A stretch of DNA of 64,000 nt from Gilliamella apis (GCF_002142155.1 NZ_NASD01000009.1:1-64000); one strand, 5' to 3'; positions 1 to 8,219 are shown, numbered from the stretch's first letter. The notes: generated by a model not told the origin, from the letters alone. Numbers and translations are program-made.

Positions 1-15
1 TTATAGGTTGGGCAG

Positions 16-40
16 GTTGCGTGTTGCGTGTTGCGTGTTG
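16..40. repeat. Short tandem repeat, 7-bp unit TTGCGTG
   Basis: Three perfect copies of the heptamer TTGCGTG follow each other (17-23, 24-30, 31-37), and a fourth begins at 38. A 7-bp unit is not a multiple of three, so copy-number slippage would shift the frame if the array lay in a coding sequence. No open reading frame is recognised across it. It sits at the window edge, so any upstream gene is out of view. Confidence 0.85.
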
Positions 41-165
41 AAAATTATAATCCATATCAGATATCCTTGTCAATCCAATTTTATGATTTATTTAAAATTT
101 TAAGCCTAACGGCATAAAATTTATCCATTCGTATAAATATGCTATAAAAGTATAGTGATTGCAAA

Positions 166-192
166 AAACCATGCAACTTTTTTTGATGGTTT
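166..192 (-). terminator. Rho-independent terminator after a decayed gene end
   Basis: On the minus strand AAACCAT and ATGGTTT form a 7-bp stem over a 13-nt loop, followed by a run of six T. It begins exactly at the stop codon (191-193) of the open stretch described next. That placement is what a terminator just behind a real gene looks like. Confidence 0.5.
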
Positions 193-380
193 AATTGTTA
201 ACTTTTGTAAAGATGAATACTGCTAGCCCGAAAACAGCATCGGTTATTTGCTGTTTATTAGAAATAATATCCCCTTTATCCCCTCTTAAAAAATCACCAT
301 TTTTAATATTAATAATTTGCAGATTAGGCTTTTGATTTTGACAATTTTATAATCGTTTTTAGAAGGTATTTTGCGTTTAA
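191..380 (-). pseudogene. Decayed gene end, frameshifted, family unknown
   Basis: On the minus strand about 50 codons are open from 346 down to a TAA at 191-193, ending ...ITDAVFGLAVFIFTKVNN. No start codon is present in this stretch. Upstream, another frame (about 290-380) reads ...RKIPSKNDYKIVKIKS, and a single-base shift would join the two. A terminator-like hairpin follows the stop directly. Together these suggest the 3' end of a former gene whose front was lost where repeat copy 1 begins (376). I do not recognise the family, and a chance open stretch in AT-rich DNA remains possible. Confidence 0.28.
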
Positions 381-695
381 AAAACCCCGTTCCTCAAGTT
401 TTTTGGTTCGCTGAGTTTCGGACGTTTTGTTGTTTTGTGGTTATTTCTATACGGTGATTACGTCCGAGTTAAGAGGGTTGGCGCGAACCCTCTTTACAAT
501 CTCCCGCGGCGACCACGCAAGTGGTCACGATGTGACTACCTTCCGCCTTCGTTCGGTCTTAACGCACCGGCTGTGATTTGTTCCTGACAAAGCACCGCCT
601 TGGCAAACATCCCTGTTTGCCATGCTAACCTCTCTCAGTTGTCAGCACATTGCGAATGTCGCTAAATTAAATACACCAAACTTATTTGCCAAAAT
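376..695. repeat. Structured ~320-bp direct repeat, copy 1
   Basis: This copy is clearly GC-richer than its surroundings and closely matches 763-1083. It contains four inverted repeats in series: TCGGACG/CGTCCGA (418-424, 461-467), AAGAGGGTT/AACCCTCTT (471-479, 486-494), GACCAC/GTGGTC (511-516, 521-526), and CTGACAA/TTGTCAG (584-590, 639-645). The last pair encloses a perfect 9-bp hairpin TGGCAAACA-TCCC-TGTTTGCCA (601-622). Such dense pairing points to a structured RNA or a non-autonomous repeat family. No transposase, terminal inverted repeats or target-site duplication is visible. A 32-codon ORF lies inside it on the minus strand. Confidence 0.9.
525..623 (-). CDS. Putative 32-aa microprotein within repeat copy 1
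   Basis: An ATG at 621-623 opens 32 codons on the minus strand, beginning MANRDVCQGG and ending KVVTS before TGA at 525-527. GAGAGAGG lies 5 nt upstream as a good Shine-Dalgarno sequence. Repeat copy 2 keeps the same ORF with one silent change and one Thr-to-Ser change. The start codon sits in the base of the 9-bp hairpin, so translation could be gated by folding. The peptide has two cysteines and a basic C-terminal half (RCVKTERRRK). It matches no family I can name, and conservation may instead reflect constraint on RNA structure. Confidence 0.3.
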   Translation of the reverse strand: MANRDVCQGGALSGTNHSRCVKTERRRKVVTS

Positions 696-762
696 ACACT
701 TTTATTATTGGAACTAGCTGATGTTATAACTAACGTTAACGATTTATTGGATAGATTTTGGC

Positions 763-1083
763 TTTAAAAACCCCTCTCCTCAAAATTTTTTGGTTGTTTG
801 AATTTCGGACGTTTTGTTGTTTTGCGGTTATTTTTATACGGCGATTACGTCCGAGTTAAGAGGGTTAGCGCGAACCCTCTTTACAATCTCCCGCGGCGAC
901 TACGCAAGTGGTCACGATGTGACTACCTTCCGCCTTCGTTCGCTTTTAACGCACCGGCTGTGATTTGTTCCTGACAAAGCACCGCCTTGGCAAACATCCC
1001 TGTTTGCCATGCTAACCTCGCTCAGTTGTCAGCACGTTGCGAATGTCGCTAAATGAAATACACCATACTTATCTGCCAAAATA
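763..1083. repeat. Structured ~320-bp direct repeat, copy 2
   Basis: This is the second direct copy of the 376-695 element, separated from it by about 67 bp of AT-rich DNA. All inverted repeats persist: TCGGACG/CGTCCGA (805-811, 848-854), AAGAGGGTT/AACCCTCTT (858-866, 873-881), CTGACAA/TTGTCAG (971-977, 1026-1032) and the 9-bp hairpin (988-1009). The GACCAC arm has become GACTAC (898-903) opposite GTGGTC (908-913). That pair still forms in a plus-strand RNA through a U-G wobble, but becomes an A-C mismatch in a minus-strand RNA. Differences from copy 1 are scattered single bases, so the duplication is not brand new. Confidence 0.9.
912..1010 (-). CDS. Putative 32-aa microprotein within repeat copy 2
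   Basis: This is the counterpart of the ORF in copy 1, from ATG at 1008-1010 to TGA at 912-914, with GAGCGAGG 5 nt upstream as a Shine-Dalgarno sequence. Only two bases differ from copy 1 within the ORF: AAG to AAA (silent) and ACC to AGC (Thr to Ser). Flanking repeat sequence differs more often. This is mild evidence that the frame matters, but it is equally compatible with a conserved RNA fold. Confidence 0.3.
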   Translation of the reverse strand: MANRDVCQGGALSGTNHSRCVKSERRRKVVTS

Positions 1084-1212
1084 AGATTTATGTTTCTAAA
1101 CTACCAAAGCAACTATAGACTAATAAATTACTTATCTTTTATACAAAAATTTGATACCTAGCCTATTATCTTTTAATGACAGTAATTTTTTACATAATTA
1201 TTAAACATACAT

Positions 1213-2007
1213 CTACAGTGCTAACATCAATTGGATAGTTTTCATCACAGCACTTTCGTTATTTGATCCAGTAATAAATTTAGCTACTGCTTTGGTTTCA
1301 TCAAAGGCGTTTCGCATAGCAAAGCTATAGTTGGCTTGCTCAAGTAGTTCGATATCATTATAGCCATCACCAAATGCCATTGTTTCGTGGTAGGTAACAT
1401 TTAACATTTGTTGTAGTTTTTTTATAGTGTTACCTTTGTGTACGTTGTACTCAGTGATATCGATCCAAGCGGCTTCCGACACTACTATATAAACATCATT
1501 TTCATAAGGCGTTAAATGGGTGCGTGTTTGTGGACATTGGCCATTTTCATCATAAACAGTAATTTTTATAAAATCGTCTGTGATTGTTGTTAAATCATCA
1601 ACTTCAATAATAGTTGTATAAGAGCCTCGTACTTTTTGTTTTAAATGAGCAGGTAGATTAGATTTAATTACAGCACCATTACTGGTACATGCGATAATAA
1701 CATGCTCTTTACTGGCTTGTTCAAGCGTAGCAATAATACGTTGACCAATCTGGTTTTGAATAAAAGATCGATAAACAAATTCACCATTATGTTTAATAGC
1801 TGTTGCGCTATCACCGACGATCCAAATTTTATCACTATAAGATCCAAATAATTCTTCAACACGTTCGCACTGTTTACCTGTGCAAGCAACAAATTGGATA
1901 TTTTGTTTAGCCATAAGATCATTAACTTGCCTGAACAAATCCCGATCATAATCGCCTTGATCATTTAAAAACGTTCCATCTAAATCAGTGATAATTAATT
2001 TAATCAT
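1213..2007 (-). CDS. Cof-type HAD-superfamily phosphatase
   Basis: This 264-residue protein is a haloacid-dehalogenase hydrolase of the Cof/YbiV type, a family that dephosphorylates sugar phosphates and related metabolites in the cytoplasm. Motif I is D8-L-D10-G-T at the N-terminus, giving the nucleophile and general acid. Motif II is a TGK at about residue 43. The metal-binding motif GDGYND spans 213-218. The insert between motifs II and III fits a C2 cap. AAGGA lies about 10 nt upstream of the ATG, and TTGCCT-N16-GATAAA upstream is a candidate promoter. It is monocistronic; its substrate cannot be read from sequence. Confidence 0.88.
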   Translation of the reverse strand: MIKLIITDLDGTFLNDQGDYDRDLFRQVNDLMAKQNIQFVACTGKQCERVEELFGSYSDKIWIVGDSATAIKHNGEFVYRSFIQNQIGQRIIATLEQASKEHVIIACTSNGAVIKSNLPAHLKQKVRGSYTTIIEVDDLTTITDDFIKITVYDENGQCPQTRTHLTPYENDVYIVVSEAAWIDITEYNVHKGNTIKKLQQMLNVTYHETMAFGDGYNDIELLEQANYSFAMRNAFDETKAVAKFITGSNNESAVMKTIQLMLAL

Positions 2008-2250
2008 TTTTATATTTCCTTAATGTGAACTAATCGATTAATGTAAATTTTATCCTAGTTGTTTGTAAGTAGGCAATTGAATTATATTTAATATATTTAT
2101 TTAAAATTATTTGAATTTTTAGAATGTGGTTTGGAGCAATTATGTTTATATAATAAGTAAATTGAAACTAAATATATTTTTTGGTTTAAAAATATAAATC
2201 TTTAAAATCTTAATTTACAGTTACTTTGCTTAATAGTAAAAAAATAATAA
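2008..2250. other. Intergenic AT-rich spacer
   Basis: The gap between the HAD gene and clpB holds the likely HAD-gene promoter (minus strand, within about 2040-2085), very AT-rich sequence without recognisable genes, and at its right end the clpB terminator listed separately. I see no RNA gene or further conserved motif in it. Confidence 0.6.
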
Positions 2251-2280
2251 AAAAGCCTGAAAATTAATTTTCAGGCTTTT
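2251..2280 (-). terminator. Terminator of clpB
   Basis: A perfect palindrome has AAAAGCCTGAAAATT as its left arm and the exact complement to the right. A T-rich run follows on both strands, so it can stop transcription from either side. It lies about 50 bp beyond the clpB stop codon. Confidence 0.85.
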
Positions 2281-2329
2281 TGGCTTTTTTAATATTGTTG
2301 TATTTTCGACAACCAATCAATAACTAGTT

Positions 2330-4900
2330 TTACTGTTTGGCAACAATATTACCTTCATCCAAATCTAGATGAATCGTTTTACCAGGAACTAATTTTCCAG
2401 ATAGAATCTGTTGAGCTAATGGGTTTTCAATCTCTTGTTGTATTGCACGTTTTAATGGTCTTGCACCATAAATTGGGTCAAAGCCAACTTTAGCTAGTTG
2501 TTCTAGTGCAGCATCAGAGATATCCATTTCATATCCACGTTCATCAAGACGTTTTTCAACATGAGCTAATTGAATTTTCGCAATTGCTTTGATGTTTTCT
2601 TGTCCTAATGGATGGAATACCACTGTTTCATCAATACGATTAATAAACTCCGGTCTGAAGTGTTTGGTTACCACTGTCATGACTAGGGCTTTCATCTCGT
2701 CGTAACTTAGTTCGACTTGACCTTGAATCAGATCAGAACCTAAGTTAGATGTCATGATGATTACTGTATTGCGGAAATCGACAGTTCGACCTTGCCCGTC
2801 GGTTAGTCGTCCATCATCCAATACTTGTAATAAGATATTAAAGACATCCGGATGAGCTTTTTCGACTTCATCAAGGAGGATGACTGAGTATGGTCGTCGT
2901 CTCACAGCTTCAGTTAAATAGCCACCTTCTTCATAACCAACATAACCAGGAGGAGCACCGATTAATCGAGCCACAGAATGTTTTTCCATAAACTCAGACA
3001 TGTCGATACGCACCATAGCATCTTCACTGTCAAACATAAAGTTAGCCAATGTTTTGCAAAGTTCAGTTTTACCAACCCCGGTTGGTCCTAAGAATAAGAA
3101 TGAACCAATCGGTTTATTCGGATCAGAAAGCCCTGCTCGACTACGACGAATAGCATTGGCCACAGCAACCACCGCTTCATTTTGGCCAATAACGCGTTTA
3201 TGTAAGGCATCTTCCATATGTAAAAGTTTTTCTTTTTCACTCTCTAGCATTCTCGATACAGGAATACCTGTTGCTTTCGATAAAACTTCAGCAATTTCGT
3301 TATCGGTGACTTTGTTACGCAATAACTTCATGGTTTTACCTTCTAGCTGTGTGGCTGTAGCTAGTTTCTTCTCTAATTCGGGGATTTTGCCATACTGTAG
3401 TTCGGACATCTTGTTTAAGTCACCCATTCGGCGTGCCTGTTCTATTTCAGTACGTGCTTTTTCCAACTCGGCCTTGATATTTTGAGTACCCGAAAGTGCA
3501 GCCTTCTCTGATTTCCACTCTTCTTCAAGTGATGCATAAGCCTTTTCTTTTTCAGCAAGTTCATCATTTAACATCTCAAGTCGTTTTTTACTTGCATCAT
3601 CAGACTCTTTCTTGAGTGCTTGTTGTTCAAGTTTGAGCTGAATAATACGTCGTTCAAGCCGATCCAATGACTCTGGTTTTGAGTCCATTTGCATACGGAT
3701 ACTTGATGCTGCTTCATCAATTAAGTCGATCGCTTTGTCTGGTAACATACGATCAGAGATATAACGATGCGATAAAGTTGCTGCTGCAACAATTGCTGGA
3801 TCGGTAATTTGCACATGATGATGCAGTTCATAACGTTCTTTTAAACCACGCAATATTGCGATGGTATCTTCAACTGACGGTTCTGCTACATATACTTTTT
3901 GGAAACGACGTTCTAATGCCGGATCTTTCTCGATATATTGACGATATTCATCAAGCGTGGTAGCACCAACACAGTGTAACTCACCTCGAGCTAAAGCTGG
4001 TTTTAACATATTACCAGCATCCATTGCACCGTCACTTTTACCGGCACCGACCATAGTATGTATTTCATCAATAAAGAGAATAATACTACCTTCGGCTTTG
4101 GCGATGTCTTTAAGTACCGCTTTTAAGCGTTCTTCAAATTCACCACGATATTTAGCACCGGCAATTAATGCCCCCATATCTAATGATAAAACTCGTTTGT
4201 TACGTAAACCCTCTGGCACTTCACGATTAACAATACGTTGTGCTAATCCTTCAACGATAGCTGTTTTACCTACGCCTGGTTCACCAATAAGCACGGGGTT
4301 GTTTTTGGTTCGACGTTGTAATACTTGTATTGTACGACGAATCTCTTCATCACGACCAATGACTGGGTCAAGCTTGCCTTGTTCGGCTCTTTCTGTTAAA
4401 TCAATGGTATATTTTTTCAATGCACCACGTTGATCTTCAGCATTAGGATCGTTCACGTTATCACTCCCTCTTACTTGGTTAACTGCTTGGCTAAATTTGT
4501 CTTTGCTGACACCAGCTCTTTTTAAAATATCAGTTAAATTACCTTTTTCATCTAATGCAGCTAGTATGAATAGTTCAGATGAAATATAGCTATCGCCATT
4601 TTTTTGCGCTAGTTTGTCACATAGATTCAAAATTCTTACTAATTCTTGTGATGGAATAACTTCACCACCAATGCCTTGAACTTGAGGTAAACGTTCGATT
4701 GCTTGATTTAATTCTTGTTGTAATGTCGCAATATTTGCGCCTGACGCCACCAGTAATGGATTAATCCCACTGCCTTCTTGATTGAGCATGGCAGATAATA
4801 CATGAATTGGCTCTATATATTGATTGTCTTTACCTAATGCGATTGATTGCGCATCAGCTAAAGCTTGTTGAAATTTGTTAGTGAGTTTATCTAACCTCAT
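2330..4900 (-). CDS. clpB: ATP-dependent disaggregase ClpB
   Basis: ClpB is the Hsp100 ring chaperone that works with DnaK to extract and refold aggregated proteins after heat stress. The protein has 856 residues, the normal family length. An N-terminal Clp repeat domain (about 1-145) leads to nucleotide-binding domain 1 with Walker A GEPGVGKT (206-213). A long coiled-coil middle domain rich in E, K and L (about 410-520) follows, then domain 2 with Walker A GPTGVGKT (near 605). The sensor-like GARPLKR motif lies near the C-terminus. The start is supported by TAGGAG about 8 nt upstream. A sigma32-like promoter lies upstream. In E. coli it directly follows pgeF; here queDE lies between them on the other strand. 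Confidence 0.98.
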   Translation of the reverse strand: MRLDKLTNKFQQALADAQSIALGKDNQYIEPIHVLSAMLNQEGSGINPLLVASGANIATLQQELNQAIERLPQVQGIGGEVIPSQELVRILNLCDKLAQKNGDSYISSELFILAALDEKGNLTDILKRAGVSKDKFSQAVNQVRGSDNVNDPNAEDQRGALKKYTIDLTERAEQGKLDPVIGRDEEIRRTIQVLQRRTKNNPVLIGEPGVGKTAIVEGLAQRIVNREVPEGLRNKRVLSLDMGALIAGAKYRGEFEERLKAVLKDIAKAEGSIILFIDEIHTMVGAGKSDGAMDAGNMLKPALARGELHCVGATTLDEYRQYIEKDPALERRFQKVYVAEPSVEDTIAILRGLKERYELHHHVQITDPAIVAAATLSHRYISDRMLPDKAIDLIDEAASSIRMQMDSKPESLDRLERRIIQLKLEQQALKKESDDASKKRLEMLNDELAEKEKAYASLEEEWKSEKAALSGTQNIKAELEKARTEIEQARRMGDLNKMSELQYGKIPELEKKLATATQLEGKTMKLLRNKVTDNEIAEVLSKATGIPVSRMLESEKEKLLHMEDALHKRVIGQNEAVVAVANAIRRSRAGLSDPNKPIGSFLFLGPTGVGKTELCKTLANFMFDSEDAMVRIDMSEFMEKHSVARLIGAPPGYVGYEEGGYLTEAVRRRPYSVILLDEVEKAHPDVFNILLQVLDDGRLTDGQGRTVDFRNTVIIMTSNLGSDLIQGQVELSYDEMKALVMTVVTKHFRPEFINRIDETVVFHPLGQENIKAIAKIQLAHVEKRLDERGYEMDISDAALEQLAKVGFDPIYGARPLKRAIQQEIENPLAQQILSGKLVPGKTIHLDLDEGNIVAKQ

Positions 4901-5179
4901 ATTATTTATCTCCTAAGCAATAAATTTGGTTTAAATGTGTAACACATTCAATCCATTTGCATAATCACTAAATGAGTGTGGAAGAATAAATTTCAAGAGC
5001 TGATTAACAATATTTTTGACGAATTTTTGCAATAAAATCGTTTATATTTTACTCGCGTCTTTATAAAAGATAAAGTAGTTTGAAAAACCAGCACTTAAGC
5101 AAAAATGTTTAGTAAATTTGGATGACACTTAAGCTGTTATCCTTTATATTAGCCGCTTTATTTTGTTAGGTTAGCTAAC
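4901..5179. other. Divergent clpB / queD intergenic region
   Basis: This region holds the clpB ribosome-binding site and heat-shock-like promoter on the minus strand. On the plus strand is the AT-rich promoter zone for queD, with TTGGAT near 5118 and TATATT near 5145 but no canonical spacing. A perfect 12-bp palindrome GGTTAGCTAACC (5169-5180) abuts the preQ1 riboswitch. No gene is seen here. Confidence 0.6.
4970..4997 (-). promoter_or_regulatory. Candidate sigma32 (heat-shock) promoter of clpB
   Basis: Reading the minus strand, CTTGAAA (4991-4997) is followed after 14 nt by CTCATTT (4970-4976). The sigma32 consensus is CTTGAAA, 13-17 nt, CCCCATNT. The -35 is exact and the -10 partial. It lies about 70 nt before the clpB start, which is typical for this gene. 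Confidence 0.5.
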
Positions 5180-5216
5180 CGTGGTTCGTAATCCATCCCA
5201 CGAAAAAAAACTAGGA
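5180..5216 (+). promoter_or_regulatory. PreQ1-I riboswitch before queDE
   Basis: CGTGG (5180-5184) pairs with CCACG (5198-5202) around a loop starting TTCG. An A-rich tail AAAAAAAACTAGGA follows, whose end is the queD Shine-Dalgarno sequence. This is the compact preQ1 class I layout: one stem, a TTC loop start, and a 3' A-rich tail that folds into the minor groove as a pseudoknot. Ligand binding should hide AGGA, so control is probably translational. Two similar elements occur at 48394 and 49591 before other queuosine genes. Confidence 0.82.
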
Positions 5217-5223
5217 AAGAAAT

Positions 5224-5652
5224 ATGTTTAAAATTGCTAAAGAGTTCCAGTTTGATGCTTGTCATATGTTAGATGGGCACAATGGAAAATGTCATAACCT
5301 ACATGGTCATACCTACCGTTTGTTAGTCGAGATCAGCAATGAACTTATTACCAGCGGTTCAAGTGCGGATATGGTAATGGATTATGCTGACATAAAATCA
5401 GTTGTAAAACAGCAAATTATTGACCAACTCGATCATGCTTATCTTTATAATCAAAATAATGCTAATGAAAGCCAAATAGCAGAGCTTTTACAGCAAATGC
5501 AACGTAAAATTTTTGCTTTTCCTTGTCGCACTACTGCAGAAGGAATGAGCAAATTTATTTTTGACTGCTTATCACAATTTCTACCTGTGTCGATGATTAA
5601 GCTTTGGGAAACCCCTACTTCTTATTGTGAGTATCATCGGAGCGAAAAATGA
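5224..5652 (+). CDS. queD: 6-carboxy-tetrahydropterin synthase QueD
   Basis: QueD converts dihydroneopterin triphosphate to 6-carboxy-5,6,7,8-tetrahydropterin, the first dedicated step to preQ0 and queuosine. The 142-residue protein shows the zinc-site histidines H14, H27 and H29 and the catalytic cysteine C23 in a C-x3-HGH motif, which separates QueD from eukaryotic PTP synthases. Its AGGA ribosome-binding site ends the preQ1-I riboswitch. The stop overlaps the queE start (ATGA), so the two are translationally coupled. QueC and QueF, which act after QueE, are encoded 43 kb away under a second riboswitch. Confidence 0.95.
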   Translation: MFKIAKEFQFDACHMLDGHNGKCHNLHGHTYRLLVEISNELITSGSSADMVMDYADIKSVVKQQIIDQLDHAYLYNQNNANESQIAELLQQMQRKIFAFPCRTTAEGMSKFIFDCLSQFLPVSMIKLWETPTSYCEYHRSEK

Positions 5653-6263
5653 TCGAATATCGTATTGTTGAAATCTTCGAATCTTTACAAGGCGAAGGTT
5701 ATAACACTGGTATGCCAGCTATTTTTATTCGTTTTGCCGGTTGTAATTTAAACTGTAGTTGGTGTGATACTAATTTCCGCAAATTTCAACGTTTTACGTT
5801 AGAGCAAATACTGACAAAAGTTAAACAATATAAAAGTAGCAATATTATTATTACCGGTGGTGAGCCCACAATGGTTAAAGAGTTATCTTTATTATTAACA
5901 CATCTAAAACAAGCTGGTTACTATATTGCAATTGAGAGTAATGGACTAGGTAAAGTCGATCCGCTGATTGATTATATTGCACTGAGTCCTAAATTTTGTT
6001 ATCACCATCGTTATCAAAAAATTTTGCAATCAACAGCCAGTGAAGTAAGAATTGTCGCAGAGAAACAAACGGGATTTATCGATTTTTGTTACTATATTGA
6101 GCAGCATATTCAAGCTAAGCGTTATTATTTGTCACCTTGCGAAGTCAATGGTGAGATGAATATGTTTGATACCATTGAGTTGTTAGGTAAGATTAATCAT
6201 AATCGTATTGATAATAAATGGATGCTAAGCCTACAAACACATAAGTTTGCCAATATTGAATAG
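5649..6263 (+). CDS. queE: 7-carboxy-7-deazaguanine synthase QueE
   Basis: QueE is a radical-SAM enzyme that contracts the ring of 6-carboxytetrahydropterin to 7-carboxy-7-deazaguanine. The protein has 204 residues. It opens with the family motif SLQGEG (12-17) and carries the [4Fe-4S]-binding cysteines C32, C36 and C39 in C-x3-C-x2-C. A glycine-rich GGEP follows at about 76-79, as in other SAM enzymes. It starts inside the last codons of queD with a 4-bp overlap, and a bidirectional terminator lies about 140 bp downstream. Confidence 0.95.
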   Translation: MIEYRIVEIFESLQGEGYNTGMPAIFIRFAGCNLNCSWCDTNFRKFQRFTLEQILTKVKQYKSSNIIITGGEPTMVKELSLLLTHLKQAGYYIAIESNGLGKVDPLIDYIALSPKFCYHHRYQKILQSTASEVRIVAEKQTGFIDFCYYIEQHIQAKRYYLSPCEVNGEMNMFDTIELLGKINHNRIDNKWMLSLQTHKFANIE

Positions 6264-6401
6264 TTAGATTGGCAAACTTTCACTATAGGTTATAAAAATA
6301 AAATAGACTATTATCCTATACGATAAAATACCTTCAGTTATGATGAATCATTATTAAGGGAATAAGAATTTCTATCTAGTTATCGGTATGACAGAAATGA
6401 T

Positions 6402-6428
6402 AAAAACAGATCATCTAGATCTGTTTTT
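6402..6428. terminator. Bidirectional terminator between queE and pgeF
   Basis: AAAAACAGAT (6402-6411) and ATCTGTTTTT (6419-6428) form a perfect 10-bp stem over a 7-nt loop, with T runs in both directions. It serves the convergent queDE and rluD-pgeF transcripts. Confidence 0.85.
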
Positions 6429-6468
6429 ATCATGATTAATAGATTATTCGAAGCCTTGTTTAGTGGTT

Positions 6469-7251
6469 TTATTCAAACCAAATCATTGTTGCCATCCTTC
6501 CTGTCTTATTTTCTCGACGGTAGGAGTAAAACAAGTCTCGCTCGGTATAGGTGCAATAGTTACCACCATAAATCTGGCTTATACCGATTGAATTTAATCG
6601 CTGTTTGGCAATCATATAAAGATCCGCTAAATATTTTTGTTGTTTAGCATCTATTAGTTTAAATGCATGATGCGCATTTGCATCGTAAGCTTCAAACTGT
6701 TTTTTCACTTCGCCACCTACTTCAAATTTTGTAGCGCCAATTGCAGGACCAAGCCAAACTATGATATCAGTAGCCTTACAGTAAAATTTCTTAGCCGTTT
6801 CTTCTAAAATACCATGACAAAGCCCACGCCAACCTGCATGGGCAGCGGCGACTTGATTACCGTCGACTGAACAAAATAGTACTGGCATACAATCAGCCGT
6901 TAACACGACACTAACTTGTTTTGCTTGCCGGGTATATGATCCATCAGCTTCAAAACGTTCACTATTACCAATCAATCCATGTGCTGGTTGTAGTTGAATT
7001 TCTGAAATATCAAGTACAGTTGTGCTATGGGTTTGATTTAACCAATAAGGTTCGCTAGGGATTTTTTCAGCACTAATGATAAGACGACGATTTTCAACAA
7101 CATCATTTAAATCATCACCAGTACGGCTACCTAAATTTAGGCTATCAAATGGCGCAGAACTCACACCACCGATGCGAGTTGTAGTAAAAGCACGAATATT
7201 TGTCGGTGCCGGCCAATAGGGATAAATTGATTTAATCATAACTATTACCAA
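6469..7251 (-). CDS. pgeF: Multicopper-type polyphenol oxidase / purine nucleosidase PgeF (YfiH)
   Basis: This 260-residue protein belongs to the YfiH/LACC1 (DUF152) family. Members have purine nucleoside phosphorylase and adenosine deaminase activities. In E. coli PgeF prevents wrong amino acids entering peptidoglycan. Family hallmarks visible are NQTHS near residue 88, the VVLTADCMPVLF block near 135 and AAHAGWRG near 158, which supply the metal-binding His and Cys. It overlaps the end of rluD by 7 bp and is probably cotranscribed with it, as in enterobacteria. Confidence 0.93.
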   Translation of the reverse strand: MVIVMIKSIYPYWPAPTNIRAFTTTRIGGVSSAPFDSLNLGSRTGDDLNDVVENRRLIISAEKIPSEPYWLNQTHSTTVLDISEIQLQPAHGLIGNSERFEADGSYTRQAKQVSVVLTADCMPVLFCSVDGNQVAAAHAGWRGLCHGILEETAKKFYCKATDIIVWLGPAIGATKFEVGGEVKKQFEAYDANAHHAFKLIDAKQQKYLADLYMIAKQRLNSIGISQIYGGNYCTYTERDLFYSYRRENKTGRMATMIWFE

Positions 7252-8219
7252 TCAAGTTCATCTTTGTGAAGTTCGGTATCTAATTGTAATTCTTGAATTA
7301 GTTTTTGCATATCATCAGGTATTGGTGCATGCCATTCCATTAGCTCGCCAGTAATTGGATGATATAAACGTAACATAGTGGCATGTAAGGCTTGACGATC
7401 AAAATCACGTAAAGTTTGGATAAATGATTCGCTAGCACCTTTCGGTGGTCTAGGTCGACCACCATAAAGAGGATCACCGACTAATGGATGGGCAATATGT
7501 GCCATATGTACACGAATTTGATGGGTACGCCCTGTTTCAAGTCTTAAACGTAATCGGGTATGTAATCGATATTTTTCCATAACACGATAATGGGTTACTG
7601 CTGGTTTTCCGGTTGGAAAAACCGCCATATGAGTCCGTTTAGTTGGATGGCGAGTAATTGGTTGATCTACGCTACCGCCAGCGGTAATGATCCCCATAGC
7701 AACCGCTTCATACTCACGAGTTATTTCTCGTAATTGTAATGATTCTACTAAATGAGTTTGTGCTTCAATGGTTTTAGCAACCACCATTAATCCTGTGGTA
7801 TCTTTATCTAGACGATGGACAATGCCTGCTCTTGGTACCCGAGAGATATCTGGATAGTGATAAAGTAATGCGTTTAATACGGTACCATTTGGATTTCCAG
7901 CACCAGGATGAACAACTAAATCTCGAGGTTTATTAATAACCAAGATATGATCATCTTCATAAACGATATTAAGTTTTATATCTTCTGGTTGGTGATAAGT
8001 TTCTTCTTCAATTTCAACTTCAATAATTATTTTTTCGCCACCAAGTACTTTATCTTTGGGTTTATTTACAATATTATTGTTAACTAGTACTTTATTATTT
8101 ACGATCCATTCTTTAATTCTTGACCTTGAGTAATCAGGAAAAAGCTCGGACAAAGCCTGATCCAAACGCATTCCAAGCTGGGTTTGTTCGATTTCAGATG
8201 AAAGTTTTAACTTATGCAT
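7245..8219 (-). CDS. rluD: 23S rRNA pseudouridine synthase RluD
   Basis: RluD makes pseudouridines 1911, 1915 and 1917 in helix 69 of 23S rRNA, important for subunit joining and release. The protein has 324 residues. An S4 RNA-binding domain spans about 17-80, and the catalytic domain carries HRLDKDTTGL near 135-144, in which the Asp is catalytic. The late motif RLETGRTHQIRVHMA is intact. It is divergent from bamD with a 93-bp gap, and pgeF follows with an overlap. This gene trio is conserved in E. coli. Confidence 0.96.
   Translation of the reverse strand: MHKLKLSSEIEQTQLGMRLDQALSELFPDYSRSRIKEWIVNNKVLVNNNIVNKPKDKVLGGEKIIIEVEIEEETYHQPEDIKLNIVYEDDHILVINKPRDLVVHPGAGNPNGTVLNALLYHYPDISRVPRAGIVHRLDKDTTGLMVVAKTIEAQTHLVESLQLREITREYEAVAMGIITAGGSVDQPITRHPTKRTHMAVFPTGKPAVTHYRVMEKYRLHTRLRLRLETGRTHQIRVHMAHIAHPLVGDPLYGGRPRPPKGASESFIQTLRDFDRQALHATMLRLYHPITGELMEWHAPIPDDMQKLIQELQLDTELHKDELDW

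Noticed and set aside
376-1083. The duplicated element as an insertion sequence
   Set aside because: No transposase frame, no terminal inverted repeats and no target-site duplication could be found.
376-1083. The duplicated element as a CRISPR array
   Set aside because: Only two copies of ~320 bp exist, far longer than CRISPR repeats, and there are no cas genes.
3000-4433. Long plus-strand open frames opposite clpB (about 160 codons each)
   Set aside because: They mirror the highly conserved clpB reading frame, have no ribosome-binding sites and no family features; they are antisense shadows.
6432-6647. A 71-codon plus-strand frame over the end of pgeF
   Set aside because: It lies antisense to the conserved C-terminus of PgeF and begins inside the terminator region.
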